Shown: positions 1 to 6,243 of the stretch, one piece after another | Numbering within the stretch: the first letter of the stretch is position 1 | Layout of the letters: each line of letters starts with the position of its first letter | Assembly: GCA_963520375.1 (NCBI GenBank) | Contig: CAUQQF010000037.1 | Location: 1 to 6,344, forward strand | Direction of reading: 5' to 3' | Length of the DNA stretch: 6,344 bases | From: JABCPE02 sp963520375 | GTDB taxonomy: Bacteria > Bacteroidota > Bacteroidia > Flavobacteriales > Weeksellaceae | Translations under genes and position numbers: made by a program | The notes under the pieces: generated by a model | Seen by the model: only the letters and a program-made list of their open reading frames with translations | What the model was told of the DNA's origin: nothing | The model's database searches: none

Positions 1-878
1 TGGTTTTTCTTTAGTCCCCATTTGGGTGCGATGAGCATTTCGGTATCAGACACAGCGAAAAGCCTTTGTATCACGATATCAGGGCGAAGCAGCGGAAGCA
101 GTTCACAGAGCAAATCGATGTATTCTTCCAAAGTGAAAAGTTTGAAAGGCTCTCTTTTGTATTTTACGCCCATGATAGAACCTTTGACAATGTGCAGATT
201 ATGAAATTTCACGAATTTTATTTGAGGATATTTATTGATTTCCTCAGCATATTGCAGAATCATTTCCCGCGACTCGTTCGGCAGTCCTAAAATACAATGA
301 ACGCAGACATTCAGCGGCGTGTTTTTGAGCAGTTCCATTGCTTTTTCAAAATCTTGGTGTGTGCATCCGCGGTTGATTTCCGCAAGGGTAGAATTGTGAA
401 TGGACTCTATTCCCAGCTCCAAATCCACTTCCAACCCACGCTCGCAGTAGCTTTCCAGAAGTTTTATTTTCTCGATGTCTATGCAGTCTGGGCGCGTTCC
501 TACGGACAGCCCTACGATGTTTTCAGAGTTTATTTTCAGGGCTTCATCGTACAGCATTTTTAGCTCATCAACCGAGGCGTAAGTATTAGAATTTGGCTGA
601 AAATAAATGATGAATTTTTCGGCTTTATAGCTTTCTATGGCGTTTTTCATTCCGTGGTTCAGCTGCTCTCGGAAGTTCTCCAAATCCTTTGGTACAGGCG
701 TGAAGGACTCCACATTACAGTAGGAACAGCCGCCAAATCCCTTTGAGCCGTCACGATTAGGACAGGTAAAACCAGCATCTACAATGACTTTATAGACCTT
801 CTGCCCATTGAATTTTTGTTTTAGATAAGCACCATAATAGTTGTAGTTTTTTTCTCCGAAAGCTAAATTTTTTTTCAT
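1..878 (-). CDS. YhcC-type radical SAM protein (TIGR01212 family), partial at its C-terminus
   Basis: The minus strand is open from an ATG at 878-876 to the window edge, giving 292 codons with no stop. The product begins MKKNLAFGEKNYNYYGAYLK. Residues 34-59 carry the FeS-cluster cysteines C39, C51 and C54 (CX11CX2C) within DAGFTCPNRDG and GGCSYCNVESF, which bind a [4Fe-4S] cluster and S-adenosylmethionine. Further family blocks are YFQPNSNTYA, IVGLSVGTRPDCID, LELGIESIHNSTL, INRGCTH, HCILGLPNES and LHIVKGSIMG. From memory these match E. coli YhcC almost block for block. The reaction of this family is not established; it is an Elp3-like cytosolic radical SAM enzyme. Family members are about 300-310 residues, so only a short tail is missing. 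The start is supported by a GAGGAA motif 9 nt upstream. It is divergent from the ABC genes. The family call is very sure; the function is unknown. Confidence 0.93.
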   Translation of the reverse strand, partial: MKKNLAFGEKNYNYYGAYLKQKFNGQKVYKVIVDAGFTCPNRDGSKGFGGCSYCNVESFTPVPKDLENFREQLNHGMKNAIESYKAEKFIIYFQPNSNTYASVDELKMLYDEALKINSENIVGLSVGTRPDCIDIEKIKLLESYCERGLEVDLELGIESIHNSTLAEINRGCTHQDFEKAMELLKNTPLNVCVHCILGLPNESREMILQYAEEINKYPQIKFVKFHNLHIVKGSIMGVKYKREPFKLFTLEEYIDLLCELLPLLRPDIVIQRLFAVSDTEMLIAPKWGLKKN

Positions 879-887
879 TTCAAAAAT

Positions 888-893
888 TTCCTC
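888..893 (-). promoter_or_regulatory. Shine-Dalgarno-like site of the radical SAM gene
   Basis: GAGGAA on the minus strand lies 9 nt before the ATG at 878-876. The other genes here have A-rich leaders without a purine-rich motif of this kind, as is usual in Flavobacteriia, so this site is the exception. It supports the chosen start codon. It could be chance in an A/T-rich leader. Confidence 0.4.
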
Positions 894-900
894 AAATTTA
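893..900 (-). promoter_or_regulatory. Possible Bacteroidota -7 element (TAAATTTG) of the radical SAM gene
   Basis: The minus strand reads TAAATTTG, a full match to the Bacteroidota -7 consensus TAnnTTTG. No TTG-type -33 element is visible at the usual spacing. Its last base is also the first base of the GAGGAA motif, so transcription would start about 10 nt before the ATG and the ribosome site would be partly lost. The two readings compete, hence the low confidence. Confidence 0.25.
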
Positions 901-929
901 AGTATTAATAAGTTTATAATATTTAGAAA

Positions 930-946
930 AATATTTGTTTATTTTG
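930..946 (+). promoter_or_regulatory. Possible weak promoter region of the ABC operon
   Basis: On the plus strand, two overlapping near-matches to TAnnTTTG lie 45-60 bp before the ATPase start: AATATTTG (930-937) and TTATTTTG (939-946). Each has one mismatch in the leading TA. No -33 element is clear. The rest of 879-990 is A/T-rich spacer with no ORF or hairpin that I can support. Confidence 0.2.
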
Positions 947-990
947 TAACAAAACGAAAAAAAGAATACTAATTCAGAAAATCAAAACCA

Positions 991-1899
991 ATGCTGAAAG
1001 CAAAAAACATCACTAAAACCTACGATGCGGGCAAAAAAATAGCCTTGCAGGATTTTAGCATAGAAGTTCCACAAGGCAGTATTTATGGGCTTCTAGGCCC
1101 TAATGGCGCAGGGAAAACTTCGTTCATCAGAATTATCAATCAGATTACCAAGCCAGACAGTGGCGAAATATTCATCAATGACAAACCTTTGGAAATCAAT
1201 CATATCCGTGAAGTGGGATACATGCCAGAGGAGAGAGGTCTGTATAAAAATATGACGATAGGCGACCAGCTGATGTATTTCGGTGAGCTGAAAGGAATGT
1301 CTAAAAATGATATACTTGCAGAGTCCAAACATTGGTTTGAAAAACTCGAAATAGACCGGTGGTGGAAGAAAAAACTCTCCGAGCTGTCCAAAGGAATGGC
1401 ACAGAAAATACAATTTGTAGTGACCGTGCTGCACCGCCCAAAACTACTGATTTTAGATGAGCCGTTTTCTGGATTTGACCCTGTGAATGCCAATCTCATA
1501 AAAGACCAGATTTTGGATTTAAAAGCCCAAGGGACGACCATCATTCTCTCCACCCACCGAATGGAAAGCGTGGAGGAACTCTGTGATTCTGTGGCTTTGG
1601 TTCATCAGTCACGAAAGGTTTTGGATGGCAGAATTTCGGAAGTGAAAGAGAAATTTAAGCAAAATTTATTTGAAATTGTCATTTCGGAGGCGAGTCTGGA
1701 TGCGTTTAATTCATTTAAAACTAAAAATGAACTTTTTAATGAAAAACAGGATGAAAATCTTATTCGTTTCGAAATAAAAAACAGCATGAGCCAGAGAGAA
1801 CTCCTCCAAGAGCTTCTGAATATTGGGAAAATTGTAGAATTTAAGGAAAAAATCCCAACGATGAACGAGGTGTTCATCGCCGCAGTAAAAGGAATATAA
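991..1899 (+). CDS. ABC exporter ATP-binding protein (NatA/YhaQ-like, with a DUF4162-type C-terminus)
   Basis: This is a 302-residue cytosolic nucleotide-binding subunit that should power the membrane protein encoded next. Visible motifs are Walker A GPNGAGKTS (36-44), signature LSKGMAQ (132-138, in place of LSGGQ), Walker B LLILDEP (152-158), D-loop SGFDP (160-164) and switch histidine H189 in STHRM. The Q-loop region reads VGYMPEERGLY (75-85) and has no glutamine. The PEERGLY form is, as I recall, common in YhaQ-like ATPases with a DUF4162 tail. Residues from about 220 to 298 form the non-ATPase C-terminal extension, ending in the typical PTMNEVFIAAV block. Length fits the family. The ATG at 991 places the first beta-strand (MLKAKNITKTY) as expected. 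The permease gene starts 18 nt after the stop, so the two are probably co-transcribed. The substrate cannot be read from the sequence; peptide, antibiotic, lipid or Na+ export are all known in related families. Confidence 0.92.
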   Translation: MLKAKNITKTYDAGKKIALQDFSIEVPQGSIYGLLGPNGAGKTSFIRIINQITKPDSGEIFINDKPLEINHIREVGYMPEERGLYKNMTIGDQLMYFGELKGMSKNDILAESKHWFEKLEIDRWWKKKLSELSKGMAQKIQFVVTVLHRPKLLILDEPFSGFDPVNANLIKDQILDLKAQGTTIILSTHRMESVEELCDSVALVHQSRKVLDGRISEVKEKFKQNLFEIVISEASLDAFNSFKTKNELFNEKQDENLIRFEIKNSMSQRELLQELLNIGKIVEFKEKIPTMNEVFIAAVKGI

Positions 1900-1917
1900 A
1901 CTAATACCGAAAAACAA

Positions 1918-3177
1918 ATGAAAAATATAATCCTAATCGCTAAAAGAGAGTTTTTTACCCAAGTAAAAAAGAAATCTTTCATCATTCTTACCCTTCTCAC
2001 ACCGCTTCTGATTATTGTTTTTGGAGGAGTGGTTTCTCTGATGTTTCAGGCGAATGAAACACAGATGCAGATAAGTGTCATAGACAAAAGCGGTCTGTTC
2101 AGAGATAAGCTAAAATCAGATCAAAATATCCGTTATGTTTTTTCTTCGGAGGAGACAGAAAAATCCTTGATAAAGACTTTGGAAACTACGGAGGAAATGA
2201 ACGGCGTGATGATTATTCCTAAAAAAGAAATCCATGAGCTGGAAAACAGCATAGAAATTTTGACCAATAAAAACCTCAGCAATGAGGCGAGGAGAAGCAT
2301 TGCAGGAAATATTTCGGAAATCATCAAGGCAGAGAAAATCAATGCATTAGGAATCAGCACTGCGCAGATAGAGGATTTGAATAAAGGAGTGAACCTTCAT
2401 GTAGTCAATATTTTAGAGAAAGAAAAGAAACAAGACAGTTTCCTTGTCGGTGTGAAATCTGGGCTTAGTATGTTCCTGATGTACTGTGTATTCACCTTCA
2501 TCATGATGTATGGTATCCGTGTGATGCGAAGCGTTTTGGAGGAGAAAAACAACAGAGTGGTGGAAATTCTGATTTCTTCAGTGAAGCCTTTTGAGCTAAT
2601 GATGGGGAAAATCTTGGGAGTTACAGGAGTGGCGCTGGTGCAGTTCGGGGTGTGGGTGGTGATGATATTTGCTTCTGTGATGACACTTGGTTCGTCTAAT
2701 GTAGGAATGGTGAGTGGTGTAGCCGAAGTGCAGATGGTTTTATCGGCTCTTTCGCGGATTAATTATGGATTGATTCTCTTTGTGTTTGTGATTTATTTCT
2801 TATTGGGATATTTATTTTATAGTGCGATGTATGCAGCGATTGGCTCTGCGGTGGATAACGAGACTGAGACCCAGCAGTTTACATTGTTTGCGATTTTACC
2901 GATGATGCTTGGTTTTTACGGCAGTATTACGATAATGAATAATCCAGACGGACCGATGAGTTTCTGGCTGTCCATGATTCCTTTCACTTCGCCAATTGCG
3001 ATGCTGGCGAGAATACCGTTCGATGTTCCTGTATGGGAGCTGGCGCTGTCCATTGGGATTTTGCTGGTTTCTACGCTGGGAATGGTTTTCATCGCTTCTA
3101 AAATCTACCGAGTGGGAATCCTAATGTATGGAAATAAAGTCACCCTGAAAGAACTTTGGAAATGGCTGAAAAACTAA
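1918..3177 (+). CDS. ABC-2 type permease (NatB-like, COG1668)
   Basis: This is a 419-residue inner-membrane protein, the likely membrane half of the exporter whose ATPase is encoded just upstream. A basic N-terminus (AKREFFTQVKKKS) precedes TM1 at about 21-43. A hydrophilic, probably extracytoplasmic, domain follows at about 44-176. Five more hydrophobic segments lie near 177-201, 229-256, 284-310, 320-340 and 373-396. This single helix, large loop and five-helix bundle is the NatB/YhaP plan. Conserved blocks include EEKNNRVVEILISS (208-221) with PFELMMGKILG (224-234), GSAVDNETETQQ (309-320) and PFTSPIAMLARIPF (355-368). It ends in a basic cytosolic tail (KVTLKELWKWLKN). The stop codon TAA (3175-3177) overlaps the stop of the convergent alkyltransferase gene. 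The transported substrate is unknown. Confidence 0.9.
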   Translation: MKNIILIAKREFFTQVKKKSFIILTLLTPLLIIVFGGVVSLMFQANETQMQISVIDKSGLFRDKLKSDQNIRYVFSSEETEKSLIKTLETTEEMNGVMIIPKKEIHELENSIEILTNKNLSNEARRSIAGNISEIIKAEKINALGISTAQIEDLNKGVNLHVVNILEKEKKQDSFLVGVKSGLSMFLMYCVFTFIMMYGIRVMRSVLEEKNNRVVEILISSVKPFELMMGKILGVTGVALVQFGVWVVMIFASVMTLGSSNVGMVSGVAEVQMVLSALSRINYGLILFVFVIYFLLGYLFYSAMYAAIGSAVDNETETQQFTLFAILPMMLGFYGSITIMNNPDGPMSFWLSMIPFTSPIAMLARIPFDVPVWELALSIGILLVSTLGMVFIASKIYRVGILMYGNKVTLKELWKWLKN

Positions 3178-3668
3178 ATTTGTTTTTCTTTTTCTAAATT
3201 TAGCAAAAATTCTTTCTTGTCCAGTCCGCCAGCATAACCTGTCAGTTTCTTGTCCTTCCCGATGACTCTATGGCAGGGAATGATGATGGAGATTTTGTTT
3301 CTGCTGTTGGCGTTGGCTACGGCTCTCACAGCTTTTGGGCTGCCGAGCCTTTGGGCTTGCTCTTGGTAGGAAATAGTCTCTCCGAAAGGGATTTTTAGCA
3401 GTTCTTCCCATACTCTCTGCTGAAATTCTGTTCCCGAAAATTTTACAGGAACGGAGAATCTTTTCAGTTTTCCTTTGAAATAAAGATTTAATTCTTTTTC
3501 AGCTAAATCCAAGATAGAATTGCTCTCGTGGATGCAGTTTTTGAAAGAATTAATGTTTTTCTCTGTGTATTTGCTGTCTTCAAAATCCAGCGAAAGCAGT
3601 CCCTCTTCATCAGCCACAGCATACAGTCTGCCGATGGGCGTGGAAATGTATTTTAGGTAAAAATTCAT
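3174..3668 (-). CDS. ogt: Methylated-DNA--protein-cysteine S-methyltransferase (Ogt/MGMT type)
   Basis: The 164-residue product directly reverses O6-alkylguanine and O4-alkylthymine damage by moving the alkyl group onto its own cysteine (a suicide reaction). The active site IPCHRV has the acceptor C132. The helix-turn-helix part reads GETISYQEQAQRLGSPKAVRAVANANSRNK, written here in two parts: GETISYQEQAQRLG and SPKAVRAVANANSRNK. R115 is the likely arginine finger and N124 the Asn hinge. Y145 in LTGYAGG and E159 in EFLLNLE match the human MGMT residues Y158 and E172. An N-terminal ribonuclease-like domain fills about 1-75. There is no AdaA zinc/transcription domain, so it is Ogt-like and not Ada. 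A TTG three codons upstream (3677-3675) is an alternative start, but the ATG at 3668-3666 is preferred because the likely -7 element at 3686-3693 would leave almost no leader for the TTG. Confidence 0.95.
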   Translation of the reverse strand: MNFYLKYISTPIGRLYAVADEEGLLSLDFEDSKYTEKNINSFKNCIHESNSILDLAEKELNLYFKGKLKRFSVPVKFSGTEFQQRVWEELLKIPFGETISYQEQAQRLGSPKAVRAVANANSRNKISIIIPCHRVIGKDKKLTGYAGGLDKKEFLLNLEKEKQI

Positions 3669-3685
3669 TTTAAGCAAAAATTTTT

Positions 3686-3693
3686 CAAATATA
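3686..3693 (-). promoter_or_regulatory. -7 promoter element (TATATTTG) of the alkyltransferase gene
   Basis: The minus strand reads TATATTTG, a full match to the Bacteroidota TAnnTTTG consensus. It lies 17 nt before the preferred ATG, which would give a leader of about 10-12 nt. No TTG-type -33 element is seen at the usual 19-21 bp spacing. Full -7 matches are not rare in A/T-rich DNA, so position is the main support. Confidence 0.45.
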
Positions 3694-3713
3694 ACAAAAA
3701 TCGCTCAATTTTA

Positions 3714-3730
3714 TTTAGATTAAATTTAAA
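3714..3730. promoter_or_regulatory. Imperfect 17-bp palindrome, candidate operator between the ogt and feoA promoters
   Basis: The sequence is TTTAGATT-A-AATTTAAA. The arms are complementary at 7 of 8 positions around a central A. It ends 4 bp before the feoA -7 element (3735-3742) and covers the -33/spacer zone of both divergent promoters. A site here could be bound by an iron-responsive repressor such as Fur, which commonly controls feo genes. The link to Fur is inference from position. A/T-only arms like these arise easily by chance. Confidence 0.3.
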
Positions 3731-3734
3731 CAAG

Positions 3735-3742
3735 TATCTTTG
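3735..3742 (+). promoter_or_regulatory. -7 promoter element (TATCTTTG) of the feo operon
   Basis: TATCTTTG is a full match to the Bacteroidota -7 consensus TAnnTTTG. It lies 26 nt before the feoA ATG, giving a leader of about 20 nt that is A-rich and has no clear Shine-Dalgarno sequence, as is usual in this group. A clear -33 TTG is absent, which would fit a weak or activator-dependent promoter. Confidence 0.55.
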
Positions 3743-3768
3743 TCGGAGAAAAAACAATTCAAAAAGAA

Positions 3769-4017
3769 ATGAAAAATCCTCTGACCCTTTTTGATATTCC
3801 TGATGGAAAGAAAGTAAAGGTTTTGGGCTATGATGACAAGGTTCTAGAAATGCCCACAAAAATTCTGGAAATGGGAATTCTTCCAGAAACGGAAGTGGTG
3901 GTGCTTCATAGAGCGCCATTCAGCGGGCCTCTGTATGTGGAATACGGAGAGGAGGATACTTGCGTGGCTCTTCGCAGTGAGGAGGCTAAATTTATCTTGG
4001 TAGAATATATTGATTGA
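3769..4017 (+). CDS. feoA: Ferrous iron transport protein FeoA
   Basis: The product is 82 residues, the usual FeoA size, and is a small SH3-like beta-barrel in the cytosol that supports Fe(II) uptake by FeoB, probably through contact with its G-protein part. Family features are the opening LTLFDIPDGKKVKVLG, the central LEMGILPETEVVVLHRAPF with the typical 'glycine-hydrophobic-P-G/E' turn, SGPLYVEYG, and the closing block VALRSEEAKFILVEYI, which matches the usual end of FeoA. There is no fused second domain. The stop TGA (4015-4017) shares its A with the ATG of feoB, so translation of the two is likely coupled. The ATG at 3769 starts 26 nt after a full -7 match. Confidence 0.93.
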   Translation: MKNPLTLFDIPDGKKVKVLGYDDKVLEMPTKILEMGILPETEVVVLHRAPFSGPLYVEYGEEDTCVALRSEEAKFILVEYID

Positions 4018-6065
4018 TGGCGAAAAAGACTAAAAATATACTGCTCGTAGGAAACCCGAATGTAGGAAAATCCACCGTTTTTAATCATCTCTGTAACAGA
4101 CAGCAGAAGACAGGAAATTATGCAGGAGTTACAGTGGATAGCTACACGGGAAGTTACGATTACGAGGGCGAAACCATTACAATAACCGATTTGCCTGGAG
4201 CGTACAGCATCTATCCCAGCTCTGAGGACGAGGCTGTTTTCAGTAGGTTTTTGGTGCAGGAGCCGAGGGAGTATCAGGGAATTCTCTACATAGCGGATGC
4301 TATCAACATCAGGCGAAGTCTGCTCCTTCTTCAGCAGATAAAGGATTTGGGAATTCCTGTGATGATGGTTTTGAACCAAATGGATTTGGCACAGAAAAAA
4401 GGATTTGCCTTTGATTTAACCAAAATGGAGGAGGCTCTGGGCGTGAAAATCATTCCTGCTAATGCGAAGGAAAACGAGGGAATGGAAGCCATAAAAAAGG
4501 CAATTTATGACAATGAATTTCAGCAGGAAAATACTCCGATTTTTGAAATTCCGATGGAGCATAAAGGCTTGGTTTTCAAATTAAAAAATCAACTGAAAGA
4601 GGAAAACGATTACAGAATCTGGACGCTGCTTTCTGCCGAAAGATATTTAGGGAAGTTAGAAAGTATGGCGGAGCAGCTTAATCAGGAAATGGTCAAATGC
4701 CTTGTTCCCAAAAGATTGCAGGTTCAGGAAACTATCAGAAGATATCAGAATATTGATAAAATCCTCCCTGAATTTTTCTCCAAAAAGAAGAAAGAAAAGA
4801 AACTTTTCACAGAAAAATTGGATAAAATTTTGGTGCATCCGTTTTTTGGGTATTTGATTTTTGGAATATTATTATTGCTGATTTTCAATAGTGTATTCTA
4901 CTTGGCAGAATACCCTATGAAATGGATAGAGGATGGTGTGGTATTTTTGGGCGATTGGGCAGGAGAGTACCTTCCAGAAGGACCTCTCAAAAGTCTTTTT
5001 ACCCAAGGAATTATCCCAGGGATAGTCGGTGTGCTGCCGTTTGCGCCACAGATTGGGATTTTGCTGTATGTACTTTATTTACTGGAAGATTCGGGCTATA
5101 TGGCGAGGATAGTTTTTCTTACGGACAGGTTTTTAAGACCTTTCGGGCTGAATGGGAAAAGCATCGTTCCGCTGGTTTCTAGTACGGCATGCGCAGTTCC
5201 TGCCATAATGGGAGCGAGAAATATAGAGAATATAAAGGAAAGACTGCTTACCATAATGGTTACGCCTTTTATGACCTGTTCTGCGAGGCTGCCTGTGTAC
5301 AGCATCATTATAGGGCTGATTATCCCAGATGAATATTTTTTAGGTTTCATCAGTTATAAAGCAGTGATGATGCTGATAATGTATATCGCTGGTTTTCTGA
5401 TGGCTTTGGGGGCTTCATTTGTTTTAAAGAAAATCATCAGAGCCAATGAAAAATCATACCTTGTGATGGATTTGCCGCCTTATAAAGTCCCGATGTGGGG
5501 GAATAATTTTAGACTGACAATGAATAAAGTCTGGGGCTTCATCACAGGTTCGGGGAAGATTATTTTCTCAGTTACGGTGCTGCTTTGGGCATTGGCGTTC
5601 TTTGGGCCGAGACAAAACACGGACCAAATCATTTCGGCTGATGTAGAAATGGAGGATTCCTATTTGGCTATTTTGGGTAAAGGCATTGAGCCTGTGGTGG
5701 AGCCTTTGGGCTACGACTGGAAAATAGGCGTGGGCGTAATCACGAGTTTTGCGGCGAGGGAAACCTTTGTAGGAACGATGGCTACGCTCTATGGACTGGA
5801 AGATGTGGATGCCGAATCCGAAGAGGGCGAACTGCGAATTATGGACAAAATGCGAAAAGACACCAAACCCAACGGAGAAAAAGTTTTCAGTTTCGCTACT
5901 GGACTTTCGGTGCTTATGTTCTATGCCTTTGCGATGCAGTGTATTTCCACCATTGCCATTGTTTATAAGGAAACCAGAAGCCTGAAATGGACACTTATAC
6001 AGATGTTTGGGATGACAGGAATAGCTTATTTGGTTTCTTTTTTGGTTTATCAAATTTTTAAATAA
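4017..6065 (+). CDS. feoB: Ferrous iron transport protein FeoB (GTPase-permease)
   Basis: This 682-residue inner-membrane protein imports Fe(II). The N-terminal G domain shows G1 GNPNVGKS (12-19), G2 around T39 in GVTVDS, G3 DLPG (58-61) and G4 NQMD (120-123, usual form NxMD). The G5 area is PANAKENEG (147-155), where NAK replaces the common SAK. A helical GDI-like spacer covers about 175-265. The membrane part begins near 272 with two Gate regions, including STACAVPAIMGAR with C392 and MTCSARLPVYS with C421, then SFAARETFVGTMATLYG (577-593) and MQCISTIAIVYKETRS with C642. These cysteines are conserved in the family and proposed to line the iron path. Length is normal for a FeoB without a fused FeoA or FeoC. 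The ATG at 4017 overlaps the feoA stop as TGATG; an in-frame TTG one codon earlier (4014) is a less likely start. Confidence 0.97.
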   Translation: MAKKTKNILLVGNPNVGKSTVFNHLCNRQQKTGNYAGVTVDSYTGSYDYEGETITITDLPGAYSIYPSSEDEAVFSRFLVQEPREYQGILYIADAINIRRSLLLLQQIKDLGIPVMMVLNQMDLAQKKGFAFDLTKMEEALGVKIIPANAKENEGMEAIKKAIYDNEFQQENTPIFEIPMEHKGLVFKLKNQLKEENDYRIWTLLSAERYLGKLESMAEQLNQEMVKCLVPKRLQVQETIRRYQNIDKILPEFFSKKKKEKKLFTEKLDKILVHPFFGYLIFGILLLLIFNSVFYLAEYPMKWIEDGVVFLGDWAGEYLPEGPLKSLFTQGIIPGIVGVLPFAPQIGILLYVLYLLEDSGYMARIVFLTDRFLRPFGLNGKSIVPLVSSTACAVPAIMGARNIENIKERLLTIMVTPFMTCSARLPVYSIIIGLIIPDEYFLGFISYKAVMMLIMYIAGFLMALGASFVLKKIIRANEKSYLVMDLPPYKVPMWGNNFRLTMNKVWGFITGSGKIIFSVTVLLWALAFFGPRQNTDQIISADVEMEDSYLAILGKGIEPVVEPLGYDWKIGVGVITSFAARETFVGTMATLYGLEDVDAESEEGELRIMDKMRKDTKPNGEKVFSFATGLSVLMFYAFAMQCISTIAIVYKETRSLKWTLIQMFGMTGIAYLVSFLVYQIFK

Positions 6066-6073
6066 TTAAAGAA

Positions 6074-6208
6074 ATGCTTTATTTTCAATATGTTATCATA
6101 GCAATGATACTGCTGATGGCGGTTTATTGTCTTGTGAGAATTTTCACTAAAAATTTTTCTTCCAAGAAGAAAGGAAACGGCTGTGATAAGGGTTGCGGCT
6201 GTTCGTAG
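6074..6208 (+). CDS. FeoB-associated Cys-rich membrane protein (PF12669-like)
   Basis: A 44-residue product starts at ATG 6074, 8 nt after the feoB stop, and ends at TAG 6206-6208. It has one N-terminal membrane helix (about 4-24, YFQYVIIAMILLMAVYCLV), then a basic stretch (KNFSSKKKG) and a cysteine cluster GNGCDKGCGCS with C37, C41 and C43. C19 is inside the helix. This plan, one helix then a short Cys/Gly-rich tail next to feoB, is the FeoB-associated Cys-rich family. Its biochemical role is not established; metal binding or a FeoC-like support of FeoB is inferred. The positive residues after the helix suggest that the cysteine tail faces the cytosol. A-rich sequence (AATTAAAGAA) replaces a Shine-Dalgarno. 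It is easily missed because of its size. Confidence 0.88.
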   Translation: MLYFQYVIIAMILLMAVYCLVRIFTKNFSSKKKGNGCDKGCGCS

Positions 6209-6215
6209 TTTATTT

Positions 6216-6243
6216 TTATTAGCGAAATAATTTTTTCTTTTTT
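6216..6243 (+). terminator. Possible weak terminator of the feo operon
   Basis: Just after the small Cys-rich gene there is a 5-bp A/T stem (TTATT, 6216-6220, with AATAA, 6226-6230) around the loop AGCGA. It is followed by six T, one C and six T (6231-6243). The T-run is strong but the stem is weak. It overlaps the end of the convergent gene's stop codon. Rho-independent function is uncertain. Confidence 0.35.

Noticed and set aside
22..563. Three plus-strand open frames (22-204, 66-290, 297-563)
   Set aside because: They lie antisense to the radical SAM gene, whose minus-strand frame carries all family motifs. Their products look like no protein family.
879..990. Riboswitch or small RNA in the 112-bp divergent region
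   Set aside because: The region is short and A/T-rich, with no G/C-containing stem or conserved aptamer pattern visible.
1093..2000. Several minus-strand frames of 68-131 codons under the ABC genes
   Set aside because: They are antisense shadows of the ATPase and permease genes; the plus-strand frames hold the Walker motifs and membrane helices.
3665..3919. 84-codon minus-strand frame across the feoA promoter and the start of feoA
   Set aside because: It is antisense to feoA and covers the promoter region; its compositional bias and lack of any motif mark it as chance.
3906..4379. 157-codon minus-strand frame under the feoA/feoB junction
   Set aside because: It is long, but antisense to the FeoB G1-G4 motifs; no domain is recognisable and its composition is odd (His/Ser rich).
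5568..6053. 161-codon minus-strand frame under the 3' end of feoB
   Set aside because: It is antisense to conserved FeoB membrane blocks, and its product is a His/Arg-rich mix without a motif.
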